Assembly: GCF_004343155.1 (NCBI RefSeq)
Contig: NZ_SMDC01000012.1
Coordinates: 21,080-85,079 of the forward strand
DNA: 64,000 nucleotides
Source of the DNA: Marichromatium gracile
GTDB lineage: Bacteria; Pseudomonadota; Gammaproteobacteria; Chromatiales; Chromatiaceae
Direction: 5' to 3'
In this document: in pieces, positions 38,548 to 48,033 of the stretch
Position numbering within the stretch: the stretch's first letter is position 1
Layout of the letters: each line of letters begins with the position of its first letter
The notes under the pieces: generated by a model
Told to the model about the DNA's origin: nothing
What the model saw: the letters and a program-made list of their open reading frames with translations, nothing else
Databases searched by the model: none
Position numbers and translations under genes: made by a program

Positions 38548-39408
38548 CTACCTCGCCCGTCCGCCGTGCAGATGGCGCTCGAGCTCGGTGAAGCTCGGGC
38601 GCAGCGGGGCGTGCATCGTCTTGCGACCGAACTCGACGGCGATCTGCGGGCCGTAGCCCTGGACGTTGGCGAGGATGCAGGCCTTGATGCAGGTGAGGAA
38701 CTGCAGCTCCTCCTCGGCGCGATGCTCCATCGCGGTGGCGATCGGGCCGATGAGGCCGTAGGCGATCAGCACCCCGAGGAAGGTCCCGACGAGCGCTGCG
38801 GCGACCAGGGCGCCGATCTCGTCGAGCGCGCCGCCGAGCGCGCTCATGGTCTTCACGATGCCGAGGACCGCGGCGACGATGCCGAAGGCGGGCAGGGCAT
38901 CGGCGCTGCGCTGCACCGCGTGGGCCGCTGCGGTGCGCGACTCGTGATGGGCGTTGAGCTCGACATCCATCAGCGCGTCGAGCTCGAAGGGGTTCATGCC
39001 GCCGCTGACCACCAGACGCATGTAGTCGGAGATGAACTCGAGCGCGTGCGGGTGCTGCAGCAGTCGGGGATGGGCGCGGAACAGCGCGCTGTTGCGTGGT
39101 TCCTCGATATCGGCCTCGACCCCCATCAGTCCGTCCTTGCGAATCTTGCCGAAGAGCTTGAACATCAGCGCCAGCAGATCGAGATAGTCAGCGCGGGTGT
39201 AGCACGGTCCACGCAGCAGCTGCGGCAGGGTGGCGAGGGTCTCGCGGATGATCGCGCCGGGGTTGGCGATGACGAAGGCGCCGAGCGCGGCGCCGCAGAT
39301 GATGATGATCTCGTAGGGTTGCCAGATCGCCAGCAGGTTGCCGCCGTGGGCGGCGAAGCCGCCGAGCACGGCGCCGAAGGTGATCAGCGCGCCGAGCAGT
39401 AACTTCAT
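38548..39408 (-). CDS. motA: Flagellar motor stator protein MotA
   Basis: A 286-residue polytopic protein of the MotA family: GALITFGAVLGGFAAHGGNLLAIWQPYEIIIICGAALGAF at the N-terminus, DADIEEPRNSALF-like cytoplasmic region, and PAFGIVAAVLGIVKTMSALGG and ALVGTFLGVLIAYGLIGPIAT near the C-terminus. It is the proton-conducting stator subunit. It is the first gene of a motA-motB-(zorA-like)-(zorB-like) series on the minus strand. Confidence 0.95.
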   Translation of the reverse strand: MKLLLGALITFGAVLGGFAAHGGNLLAIWQPYEIIIICGAALGAFVIANPGAIIRETLATLPQLLRGPCYTRADYLDLLALMFKLFGKIRKDGLMGVEADIEEPRNSALFRAHPRLLQHPHALEFISDYMRLVVSGGMNPFELDALMDVELNAHHESRTAAAHAVQRSADALPAFGIVAAVLGIVKTMSALGGALDEIGALVAAALVGTFLGVLIAYGLIGPIATAMEHRAEEELQFLTCIKACILANVQGYGPQIAVEFGRKTMHAPLRPSFTELERHLHGGRAR

Positions 39409-39542
39409 CCCATGCCCCCTGAGTTGCCCGGGGACCAGCAGATGCGTAAACCGATGGGGTCTGACCCACTGCGTCGCTTGTCGCCGGCTGGTCCTTTTGC
39501 GAATAATGCCGCCGAGCGATCCGATGGAGGGAGGGGGCCGCG

Positions 39543-40955
39543 ATGGAGCAGGACTGGATGGGTCAATTGACCGCGCTGGTCGAGCCCGGGCGCCTGCCGG
39601 TGCTGGCGCGCTCGCGCGAGCGGCTCAGGGGGCTGCTCGCTGGCCCCGAGACCTCGCGTCAGCGCATGGCTGCGGTGCTGCTCGATGATCCGGCGCTGGC
39701 GCTGCAGGCACTGCATCGCGCCAACGCCGTGCCGCATCGCCATTTCCGCACCGAGATCGCCACCCTCGAGGATGCGGTGCACATGCTCGGCGAGCGCGGT
39801 CTTGCGCGCCTCCTCGAAGAGGTCGTCGAGGCCGAGCGCGAGCTCGAGGGGAACCGGCTGCGCGCCTATCGCCATGCCCTGGCGCGCGGCGCGCTGGCCG
39901 GTGCGCTGGCCGCCGACTGGGCGGCCTGTGGGCGTGACATGTTCCCGGCCGAGGTGGCCGCGGCCGCGCTCCTGCACACCCTTGGCGAGTTCGTCCTGCT
40001 CGCGGTGGGCGATCGGCGGATCGGACGCTATCTGCAGCTCGTCTATCTCCATCATGTCTTGCCGCACGAGGCCGATTATGTCGCGCTCAGCGACAGTCTG
40101 GGAACCCTGGGCTACCGGCTGGCCTGCCGTTGGGCGTTACCCGAGATGGTGCGTGAATCGATGCGTCCGCACAATGCCGCGCACAGCCGTCCGCTGGGGG
40201 CGATGCTCGCTAACCAGATGGCACGCGACGCCTGTTCGGGGTGGCGCCATCCGTTTTCGGGGCGAGACCTGTGGCTGGCGAGCGAGCTGCTCGAGCTCTC
40301 TCCCGATGTCCTGACTCGACGGGTCAACCGGGTGTTGGCGCTGACGCGCGAGCGTCTTCCGGTGCTCGCCGAGACGGCGTTGATGCCCTTGCCGACGCCG
40401 GCGTGTGCGCCTGCGGTCTGGGATCTGCGGGCGCCTTATCAGGCGCCTTTCTGTCTGGCACCGCGCGCCGACGAGCTGGCTCGGTGCCGGCATCGGCTCG
40501 AGTGCGGAGGTGGGGAGGAGCGGCTGCTGACGACCCTGCTCTACGGGCTGCATCGCGGGCTCGGACTCAATCGCGTGGCCTTCTTCGCCTGCGCGCCCGA
40601 CGACCGGACCCTGACCCCGCGGTTGTTCGTCGGTTCGGAGTTCGAGCCCGAGTTCAATCAGGGTGGTTGGCGGCATCGGGCGCGGACCTTGCTCGAGGGG
40701 TTGCTCGATGCTCCGGGCGTGGTGCGGGTCGGGTGCGGCGGTACGGTCACGCTACCCGATGAGCTGGCCGAGCGTCTCGGGGTCGATGCCTTCCTGGCGA
40801 TGCCGTTGTGGCGCGGCGGTGTCGTGCTCGGTCTGATCTATGCCGATCGACGCTGTGTCTGCTGCCATCTCGATGCCGGGATCGAGGCGCGGTTTGCGGC
40901 GCTGGTCATGCGAGCCTCGGAGATCCTGTCTCGCTCCTCGGGCGAGCTCAGTTGA
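39543..40955 (+). CDS. HDOD-domain protein with C-terminal GAF-like region
   Basis: A 470-residue protein from ATG at 39543, with a GGAGGGAGG ribosome site. Residues 10-220 form an HDOD domain (LPVLARSRERLRGLLAGPETSRQRMAAVLLDDPALALQALHRANA, LLHTLGEFVLLAVGD). Residues 300-465 look like a GAF domain (RLLTTLLYGLHRGLGLNRVAFF, AFLAMPLWRGGVVLGLIYADR). It is the third HDOD protein of this block. It is divergent from motA and its last 8 nt overlap the end of the converging HD-GYP gene. Confidence 0.85.
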   Translation: MEQDWMGQLTALVEPGRLPVLARSRERLRGLLAGPETSRQRMAAVLLDDPALALQALHRANAVPHRHFRTEIATLEDAVHMLGERGLARLLEEVVEAERELEGNRLRAYRHALARGALAGALAADWAACGRDMFPAEVAAAALLHTLGEFVLLAVGDRRIGRYLQLVYLHHVLPHEADYVALSDSLGTLGYRLACRWALPEMVRESMRPHNAAHSRPLGAMLANQMARDACSGWRHPFSGRDLWLASELLELSPDVLTRRVNRVLALTRERLPVLAETALMPLPTPACAPAVWDLRAPYQAPFCLAPRADELARCRHRLECGGGEERLLTTLLYGLHRGLGLNRVAFFACAPDDRTLTPRLFVGSEFEPEFNQGGWRHRARTLLEGLLDAPGVVRVGCGGTVTLPDELAERLGVDAFLAMPLWRGGVVLGLIYADRRCVCCHLDAGIEARFAALVMRASEILSRSSGELS

Positions 40956-41946
40956 GTTCGTCGGGTTCGCGAGCATCCCAGGTCGCCTTGATCTCGAGGA
41001 TGCGCTCGAGCGATGCGTTGAACAGGGTGATCAGCTCCGGTTCGAAGTGATGTCCCGCCTCGGTGTTGAGGGTCTCGACCACGCGCTCGACCGGCCAGGG
41101 ATCCTTGTAGGGGCGGCGCATGCTCAGGGCATCGAAGACATCGGCGACGGCGACGATGCGCGCCGACTGGGGGATCTCGGTTCCGGCGAGTCCTTCGGGA
41201 TAGCCGCTGCCGTCCCAGCGCTCGTGGTGATAGAGCGCGATCTCGGCGGCGAGCTTGAAGACTCGCGCCTCGCTGCGCGCGAGGATGTCGTGCCCGATCC
41301 GCGCATGGGTCTTCATCACCGCCCACTCGGCGGCATCGAGCTTGGCCGGTTTCTGCAGGATGGCGTCGGGGATGCCCATCTTGCCGGTGTCGTGCATCGG
41401 CGCGGCGAGCTTCATCAGCGCGACCGACTCCTCCGACCAGCCGACGGCCTCGGCGAGCAGCGCCGAGTAGTCGGCCATGCGCCAGATATGGACGCCGGTA
41501 TCGTTGTCGCGAAAGTGTCCGGCGCGCGCCAGCATGTCGATGGCGTCGCGCTGGCTGCGTTCGAGGTCGGTGGCGCGCACCAGTGAGAGGTGGGTACGCA
41601 CCCGTGCCCTGAGTACCAGCGGCGAGATCGGTTTGGTGATGAAGTCGACCCCGCCGGCCTCGAAGGCCTCGTTCTCGTCGATCTCGTCGGAGCGCGAGGT
41701 GATGAACAGCACCGGGATCTGGTCGCCGCCGGGGCTGGCCTTGAGCCGGCGGCAGACCTCGTAGCCATCCATGTCCGGCATCTGCACGTCGAGCAGCAGC
41801 ATCACCGGCGCGTGTTTGGCGACCGCCGCCAGCGCCTCCTGGCCATTGCGGGCGAATACCAGGTTGTAGTCCTCGCCGAGGATCTGCTCGATCAGTGCGA
41901 GATTGCTCGGCTCGTCATCGACGACCAGAAGCTTGCCGTGTTGCAT
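40948..41946 (-). CDS. Response regulator with HD-GYP c-di-GMP phosphodiesterase domain
   Basis: A 332-residue protein. A receiver domain (LLVVDDEPSNLALIEQIL, phospho-acceptor Asp in MLLLDVQMPDMDGYEV) is followed by an HD-GYP domain with HDTGKMGIPD, HHERWDGSGYPEGL and VADVFDALSM. The GYP motif is present in GSGYPEGL. It should hydrolyse c-di-GMP under control of phosphorylation. It follows the large hybrid kinase by 6 nt on the same strand, so that kinase is its probable partner. Confidence 0.93.
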   Translation of the reverse strand: MQHGKLLVVDDEPSNLALIEQILGEDYNLVFARNGQEALAAVAKHAPVMLLLDVQMPDMDGYEVCRRLKASPGGDQIPVLFITSRSDEIDENEAFEAGGVDFITKPISPLVLRARVRTHLSLVRATDLERSQRDAIDMLARAGHFRDNDTGVHIWRMADYSALLAEAVGWSEESVALMKLAAPMHDTGKMGIPDAILQKPAKLDAAEWAVMKTHARIGHDILARSEARVFKLAAEIALYHHERWDGSGYPEGLAGTEIPQSARIVAVADVFDALSMRRPYKDPWPVERVVETLNTEAGHHFEPELITLFNASLERILEIKATWDAREPDELN

Positions 41947-41952
41947 TGCGGG

Positions 41953-44900
41953 TCACCCATCTAGCGTCGTATCCAGTGTCTCGATCAGGCGTCGAGTCGC
42001 CGTCTCCGCGGCGCGGAAATCGAAGGCCTCGAGTCGCTCGCGAATCGGGGCGAGCAGCTCGGGGGCGATGCGAGGTTCGAGGCTGTCGAGCAGCGGGCGA
42101 ACCCTCGCCGGGTCGTCCTGATCGAGCGCTTCGAGCAGTTGCTGTACCAGGGCATCCGTCCTGGCCTCCGTGCTTGGCGATCGTTTTTGCGCCGCCGCGG
42201 CCGGCGGCGGGTGTTGCGCGATGTACTCGGCGATCGCGTGCAGGCTGGCCGTCATGGTGCGCGTCAGCTGGTCGATCGCCGATCTCGTCTGCTCGGCCAT
42301 GCCTGAGTGCGCGGCCGTCTCCAGCTCCGTGGCCGCCTGCTGCAGCGACTTCAGCCCGAGGTTGCCGGCCGCTCCCTTGAGCTTGTGGGTGAGCGTCGCG
42401 ATGGTGTTGCGATCGCCCGACTCCTCGAGCCGGTGGAGCTTGCTCCCGGTATTGGCGTACTCGTCGCCGAAACGGCGCAGGTTGGTCGTATAGACGGTCG
42501 CGTTGCGCCAGCGCGTCATCGCCTCGGCGCTGTCGAGCAGGGGCAGGCTGCCCTCTGTGTCATGGTGTGAGGGCGCCGGCGACTCGATTCCCTTGCCGTT
42601 CGTCGGCGTGTGACCGAGATGGCTGCGGATGGTCGCGATCATCTGGTCGACATCGAAGGGCTTGGGCAGGAAGTCATCCATCCCGGCGGCGAGCGCGGCC
42701 TCGCGCTGAGGCTGGAAGGCGCCGGCGGTCAGGGCGATCACCGGCAGTTGCGCGAGACCGAGCCGTTGGCGGATCTCGTGGGTTGCCATGTAGCCGTCCA
42801 TCACCGGCATCTGGATATCCATCAGCACCAGATCGACACCCTGCGGGTGCTGCTCGACCCAGTCGACCGCCTCGCGCCCGTTGGCGGCCTCGTGGACCTC
42901 GGCGCCCTCGCCCTCGAGGATGGTGCGGGCGACCTCGCGATTGATCTCGCTGTCGTCGACCACCAGCAATCGAACCTCTTCAAGACGTGGCTCTTGGTGT
43001 CCGGGGGGCTGCGCCGCCGAGCCGGCGTGTCGCGTCGTCGGCTGTTCGATCTGCTGCATGGCGTTGTAGAGCGCCGAAGGGGTGACCGGCTTGTGGATGA
43101 GTGCGTCGATCTCTGTCGCGAGTTCGTGTTCGCGGCCATAGGCGGTGGCCATGATCACGCGGGGCATCTGTTCGGAGGGGAGCGTGTCGCGCGCGATCCT
43201 GACCGTCTCGATGCCGTCCATCCCCGGCATCCGCCAGTCGATCAGCAACAGGTCGAAGGGGGACGGTCCGGGTTGGCGATCGAACAGCAGCGCCAGCGCC
43301 TCCTCGCCCGAGCTGGCTGTCATCGAGTCCCAGCCGAGGGTCCTGGCGCAGGCCTTCAGGGTTGCGCGCGCGGCCTCGTTGTCGTCGACCACCAGCACAT
43401 TGCAGCGCGGCAGCGGGGGACGCTGCGACATGGTGGGTGCCGCGGCGTAGGGCAGAGTGAACCAGAACTCACTGCCTTGACCGACCTGGCTGGTCGCGCC
43501 GAGCGTCCCGCCCATCGCCTCGACCAGGCGCCGGCAGATGGCAAGTCCCAACCCGCTGCCGCCGAAGCGCCGGGTGGTCGAGGTGTCGGCCTGGGTGAAG
43601 GCCTGGAAGATTGCCTGCAGCTTGTCCGGGGCGATGCCGATCCCGGTGTCCTTGACGCTGAAGTGCAGCCTGAGCTGATCGGGTTCGGAGTCGTCGCAGA
43701 GGACCCGCACCAGCACCTGGCCCTGCTCGGTGAACTTGAGCGCGTTGGAGACCAGGTTGGTGAGCACCTGCTGGAGTCGCAGGGCGTCGCCGTAGAGGGT
43801 GTCGACTCCCTTGGGCGGGACGCCGACGATCAGCTCGACCTGATGGTTGCCGCTCTCCGGGGCCATGATGGTGGCGATGTTCTCGAGGACCTCGCCGAGA
43901 CTGAACGGCACATGCTCGACCTCGAGTCGCCCGGCCTCGATCTTGGAGAAGTCGAGGATGTCGTTGACCAGCGCGAGCAGGGCGCGGCTGGCGCTGTGGA
44001 TCTTGACCACCAGTCGCCGTTGCTCATCGTCGAGCGCGGTCTGGTCGAGCAGATAGGTCAGGCCGAGCACGGCGTTGATCGGGGTGCGGATCTCATGGCT
44101 CATGTTGGCGAGAAATCCGCTCTTGGCCTCGGTGGCCGTCTCGGCCTGGCGCACCGCCTCGCGCAGCCGCTCGTTGAGGGCGAGCAGCTCGTGGGTGCGC
44201 TGGCCGACCTTGAGTTCGAGCTGACGGTTGGCGTCGATCAGTGCCTGCTCGGCCTTGTACTTGTCGGTCACGTCGCGGTTGGTGCCGACCATCTGCAGTG
44301 GCTGCCCTTGCTGGTCACGCTCGATCAGCGCCGCCGAGTGGATGTGACGGATCTCGCCGCTGGTGTGCTGGATGCGGAAGCTGAGCTCGTCGACCTGTTT
44401 GCCGAGCAACTGCAGTCGCAATCGCTCCTCGACATGGGGGCGGTCGAGTGGGTGGATCCGTGACAGCCAGGCGGTATAGTCGAGTGCCGGCCTGCCGTCG
44501 CGACCGTGCTCGAGTCCGTAGATGGCGTACATCCGCTGGTCCCAGGTCAACTGGTTGTCGTCGAGTTGCCACTCCCAGATGCCGATGCCCGCGGCATCGA
44601 GCGCCAGGCGCATGCGCGAGAGTGTGGTGCGCAGCTGGGCCTCCAGACGATGGTAGTCGCTGAGGTCGCGAACGATATAGGACAGCCCGATGATCCCGCC
44701 GTCGCCGTTGCGGACCGGTGAGATGGTCGCGGCCAGCTCGATGAGACGCCCGTCGCGATGGCGATGCTGGATGCCGAATCGACGCAGGGTCTGGCCGCTG
44801 CGGACCTGGGCAAGTCCCGCCTTCCAGGCCTCGACATTCCCCTTGGTATCGAGTACCGGCGGTGGCTGGCCGATCATCTCATCGGCACGGTAGCCGAACA

Positions 44901-46035
44901 GCCGCTCCGCCGCCGGGTTCCAGCTGACGACCCGATTGTCGAGTCCCTGGCCGATGATGGCGTCGTCGGTCGACTCGATGATGGCGGCGAGTCGGCCGCG
45001 TGACTCGGCCGTCTGCAATCGCTTGCGGGTATTGTCGAGATAGATCCACAGCAGCCCCGAGATCAGAGTCGAGAACAGCGCGATCAGCCCGGCGACATGC
45101 TGGGGATCGCGCAGGTTGAGGTTGGCGAGGAAGGCTGGCAGTACCTTGATCTCGATCTGCCAGCGTCGTCCGTAGAGCGCGATGGTGTGACGGGCGACGA
45201 GGTCGTCGATGATCGGCGTGTCGCTGCCGGGCGAGCTGTAGAAGCGTTCGGGTCGTTCGTTGTCGTCGAGGTCGGTGAGCGTCAGGCTGAACTCGTCGCC
45301 GCGGAAGTCGAAGTCCGCCAGGACCTCGTCGATCACCAGTGCCGTATAGGCCCAGCCGACCACGGTCGTCTTGTCGTCCCTGGCCGCTGCCGGCTCGGAG
45401 AGCGCCAGCAACAACAGGAAGGAGCGTAGAGGCTTGCCGCTGGCCTGCACCAGGGTGATCGGCGCGGTCAGGGTCGGCTGACCGCTGTGCATGGCGTTGA
45501 TGGCTGCCTGGCGTCGATTGGACTCCGAGGCGATGTCGAGACCGATGGCCTCGCGATTGTGCTCGAGCGGCTCGATGATCTGGATCACGAAGCGCTCGCC
45601 ATCGTGTTTCTGGAGCTGGTGGACAGTGAAGTCGGGACGTCCATCGTGACGAATGCGCCTGATGAAGGCGTCGACCTGGTCAGGAGCGACCCGGCTGATA
45701 TAGCCATAACCCCGTGATCCGGGAAACTCGCGTCGGTGCTCGCGTGAGGCCATGTAGCGGCGGAAGTCGGCGAGTCGGACCTGGTCGCCGCCGGCGCTGA
45801 TGATCGCGCCGCGGGCACCGCGCAGGCCGTATTCGTAGATCTGCATGCGATCCCTGAGCTGGTCGACGACCCGCTCGACCAGGAAGGCGAAGCGCTCGCG
45901 CTTGGTGGTCTCGTTCTCGTTGGCCAGCTGGGCGTGGACCACGACGGCGAGGACCAGCCCGGCCGCGAGCAGCAGCAGCGGGAGGTACAGCGGGACCGTG
46001 GCAGCGAGCCGGCGGAGTCTGGAGGTCGCCATCAC
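41953..46035 (-). CDS. CHASE-PAS hybrid histidine kinase with two receivers and Hpt
   Basis: A 1360-residue membrane sensor. Order: membrane helix (LYLPLLLLAAGLVLAVVVHA), periplasmic CHASE domain (RGYGYISRVAPDQVDAF...EPLEHNREAIGLDIASE), second membrane helix near residue 320, two PAS domains, HisKA with His near residue 645 (ANMSHEIRTPINAVLG), HATPase_c, receiver 1 near 880-1000 (LLIDWRMPGMDG), receiver 2 near 1025-1145 (LVLMDIQMPVMDG) and Hpt with LTHKLKGAAGN near 1216. CHASE domains usually sense small extracellular molecules; the ligand is unknown. The coupled downstream gene is the HD-GYP regulator, which suggests a phosphorelay controlling c-di-GMP. Confidence 0.93.
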   Translation of the reverse strand: MMATSRLRRLAATVPLYLPLLLLAAGLVLAVVVHAQLANENETTKRERFAFLVERVVDQLRDRMQIYEYGLRGARGAIISAGGDQVRLADFRRYMASREHRREFPGSRGYGYISRVAPDQVDAFIRRIRHDGRPDFTVHQLQKHDGERFVIQIIEPLEHNREAIGLDIASESNRRQAAINAMHSGQPTLTAPITLVQASGKPLRSFLLLLALSEPAAARDDKTTVVGWAYTALVIDEVLADFDFRGDEFSLTLTDLDDNERPERFYSSPGSDTPIIDDLVARHTIALYGRRWQIEIKVLPAFLANLNLRDPQHVAGLIALFSTLISGLLWIYLDNTRKRLQTAESRGRLAAIIESTDDAIIGQGLDNRVVSWNPAAERLFGYRADEMIGQPPPVLDTKGNVEAWKAGLAQVRSGQTLRRFGIQHRHRDGRLIELAATISPVRNGDGGIIGLSYIVRDLSDYHRLEAQLRTTLSRMRLALDAAGIGIWEWQLDDNQLTWDQRMYAIYGLEHGRDGRPALDYTAWLSRIHPLDRPHVEERLRLQLLGKQVDELSFRIQHTSGEIRHIHSAALIERDQQGQPLQMVGTNRDVTDKYKAEQALIDANRQLELKVGQRTHELLALNERLREAVRQAETATEAKSGFLANMSHEIRTPINAVLGLTYLLDQTALDDEQRRLVVKIHSASRALLALVNDILDFSKIEAGRLEVEHVPFSLGEVLENIATIMAPESGNHQVELIVGVPPKGVDTLYGDALRLQQVLTNLVSNALKFTEQGQVLVRVLCDDSEPDQLRLHFSVKDTGIGIAPDKLQAIFQAFTQADTSTTRRFGGSGLGLAICRRLVEAMGGTLGATSQVGQGSEFWFTLPYAAAPTMSQRPPLPRCNVLVVDDNEAARATLKACARTLGWDSMTASSGEEALALLFDRQPGPSPFDLLLIDWRMPGMDGIETVRIARDTLPSEQMPRVIMATAYGREHELATEIDALIHKPVTPSALYNAMQQIEQPTTRHAGSAAQPPGHQEPRLEEVRLLVVDDSEINREVARTILEGEGAEVHEAANGREAVDWVEQHPQGVDLVLMDIQMPVMDGYMATHEIRQRLGLAQLPVIALTAGAFQPQREAALAAGMDDFLPKPFDVDQMIATIRSHLGHTPTNGKGIESPAPSHHDTEGSLPLLDSAEAMTRWRNATVYTTNLRRFGDEYANTGSKLHRLEESGDRNTIATLTHKLKGAAGNLGLKSLQQAATELETAAHSGMAEQTRSAIDQLTRTMTASLHAIAEYIAQHPPPAAAAQKRSPSTEARTDALVQQLLEALDQDDPARVRPLLDSLEPRIAPELLAPIRERLEAFDFRAAETATRRLIETLDTTLDG

Positions 46036-46456
46036 GCTCAGTCGGGCAGGCGTCGGTCAGGATCCCGGCAGCAGAGTGCCGGCCATCGGTGGGGTGCCGG
46101 TCTTGGCGCGGAAGCGGCGTGATCGGTGAGCGTGGCTGCTCGGGTCGACATCATCGATTCCTCCACGAGGGCGCTTCCTGGGGGCTTCGTCCAGGTCCTT
46201 GTCGTTGCTGCTGGCGAGTGCGGTCTCGGCGCCTGTCACCGGTGTCGGCGACTGCTGCTGACGGGTGGACTCGGGCGCGCCCCCGCGGTGAGGCGCGGGT
46301 CAGTCCCGGGGTGGCGATCGTGCGTCCAGACCGCCGTTGGATGGTGGCGACGCTTGGGGTGGGTTCAAGCGCCGCTGGCCGGATCGTCGAGGTTGGCGGG
46401 AAACACCCGATGGGTGGCGCCCCATCTGCTGGGGCGCATCGTGGCTGCGAAGGGCT
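46036..46456. other. Intergenic region without supported gene
   Basis: This 421-bp stretch lies upstream of the hybrid kinase and downstream of the PanE-like gene, both on the minus strand. Several short frames cross it on both strands, but none has a good ribosome site or recognisable domain. A 60-codon minus-strand frame at 46057-46239 is polar and unconvincing. The kinase promoter should lie near 46036-46150. Confidence 0.5.
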
Positions 46457-47395
46457 TCAACCGGCGTCGCGGTTGTGCCGATCGCGGAAGGCCAGGGCAT
46501 CGGCGAGGGCCGCGATCACGGGCAGCTGCGCGCCGTGGCGCTCAGCCTCCCGCAGTGGGCGGCGATACATGTATTCGAGCTCCAGCGGACGCTTGTCGAG
46601 ATAATCCAGCCGCATGCTCGGGGCATAGGGCCGCATCTGCTCGGTGAAGCGTATCAGCCGCTCGGGAAAGTCCGGTGCGAAGGGGTGGCCGCAGGCCTCG
46701 GCGCCACGCGCGACCTCGGCCATCAGCCGCTGGGCGAGGCGCCGCGCGTCGGGGTCGGCGATGATCCGGTCGGTATCGGCGTCGAGCAGCACCGAGAGAC
46801 CGTTGAAGGGGATGTTCCAGGCGAGCTTGCGCCAGCGTGCCTGGTGCAGGTCGGGCAGGGACTCGACCTCGACCCCGGCGCCCGAGAAGGCCTGCATCAG
46901 CGGTTCGATGCAGGCGCGGTCGCGCTCGTCGAAGGGGGCGAAGCTCACGGTGCCGTAGTCGAGATGGACGATGTGTCCGGGTCCGACCTTGTTCGAGCAC
47001 AGATAGCACATCCCGGCGATCACCCGCGCCTCGGGGAAGGCGGCGGCCAGCTCGTCCTCCATGGTCAGGCCGTTTTGCAGGTTGAGGATGATGGTGCCGG
47101 GACGGACCAGGGGGCGCAGCAGTGTCGGCAGGCGGTGGTTCTGGATGGTCTTGAGCGCGACGCAGACCACGTCGCTCGGCGGGATGGCGTCACTGTCGCG
47201 ATAGACCTCGACCGGGTCGAGATGGAGGTCGCCGAGGGGCGAGTCGACGCGCAGCCCGTCGCGGGCGATGGTCGCCGCGTCGCTGCGGGCGATGAAGCGC
47301 ACGGTTGCGCCGGTTGCCTGCAGCCGTGCCCCGTAGAAGCCGCCGAGCGCGCCGGTGCCGAGGATGGTGAAGCTGAGATCGGTTGATGCTGTCAT
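46457..47395 (-). CDS. Ketopantoate reductase family protein (PanE-like)
   Basis: A 312-residue protein with an N-terminal Rossmann fold (FTILGTGALGGFYGARLQATG), conserved VALKTIQNH, NLQNGLTMED and a C-terminal ketopantoate-reductase domain (ARWRKLAWNIPFNGLSVL). The catalytic Lys of the family corresponds to WRKLAWN. Canonical PanE reduces 2-dehydropantoate with NADPH in pantothenate synthesis, but many paralogues exist, so the substrate is not certain. ATG at 47395 is chosen; the upstream frame to 47425 is unsupported. Confidence 0.85.
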   Translation of the reverse strand: MTASTDLSFTILGTGALGGFYGARLQATGATVRFIARSDAATIARDGLRVDSPLGDLHLDPVEVYRDSDAIPPSDVVCVALKTIQNHRLPTLLRPLVRPGTIILNLQNGLTMEDELAAAFPEARVIAGMCYLCSNKVGPGHIVHLDYGTVSFAPFDERDRACIEPLMQAFSGAGVEVESLPDLHQARWRKLAWNIPFNGLSVLLDADTDRIIADPDARRLAQRLMAEVARGAEACGHPFAPDFPERLIRFTEQMRPYAPSMRLDYLDKRPLELEYMYRRPLREAERHGAQLPVIAALADALAFRDRHNRDAG

Positions 47396-47695
47396 GTCTT
47401 GCTGGTGGTGCGTCCGGGGACGCACTGGAGGTTGGATTGCAACATCTCAGTATACGCCCTCGACGATGCCTCGCCCGCGAGGCGGCCCGTCGTGCTGGGC
47501 GAGCGAGTGAAACGCGACCCGGATCGCGTCGCTCCGCCCCTGTCTGGGTTACCCTGAACCCAGGACGAAAGCGATGGTGTCTGGCTCCGCTGAGTCGCCG
47601 GTGGCGATGTCGGCGCGAGACCATCCCAATCCGGTGTATGCGACAGGCGACGGACTCTCCTCGTACGCGCATCGATCAAGCAGTGGAGTCCGATC
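47396..47695. other. Intergenic region without recognised gene
   Basis: This 300-bp gap lies between the divergent PanE-like gene and the small membrane protein gene. It contains short inverted repeats but no confident promoter, RNA or coding signal. Confidence 0.45.
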
Positions 47696-47947
47696 GTGAC
47701 CTATTTCTACCAATCCTTCGGTCTGGTCCCCGCCTGGGCCTTCGCCTCCGGGTGGATGCTCGGCATGTGCTCGCCTGCGGCCTATCGCTGGGTGCCGAGC
47801 GCGCTGGGGCTGGGCCATGTCGAGTCGGCGCAGGTGAGCGCCGCAGCGCTCCCGGAGGCCGTCGCGCCATCCCGACCGGTCGGCGCGCACACGAGTCGCC
47901 CCCGGTCTGCGAGCCGGGTCGACGAGGTGCTGTCCGAGGCCTGCTGA
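47696..47947 (+). CDS. Small membrane protein, function unknown
   Basis: An 83-residue protein from GTG at 47696 with GGAG 7 nt upstream. The first 30 residues are hydrophobic (FGLVPAWAFASGWMLGMCSP) and could form one membrane helix; the remainder is polar and Ser/Arg/Ala-rich. I do not recognise the family. It is on the opposite strand to the hydrogenase operon and converges with hynL. Confidence 0.5.
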   Translation: MTYFYQSFGLVPAWAFASGWMLGMCSPAAYRWVPSALGLGHVESAQVSAAALPEAVAPSRPVGAHTSRPRSASRVDEVLSEAC

Positions 47948-48033
47948 GCGCGACCTGGCCGCCCTATGGGCATCTCCCATGCCGCGCGCGCCTGGCCATC
48001 AAGGTCGGGCGCTGAGCTGTCCGCGCACCGGGG

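Noticed and set aside
46057..46239. A 60-codon minus-strand frame upstream of the hybrid kinase
   Set aside because: The translation is polar and without recognisable domain, and there is no convincing ribosome site.
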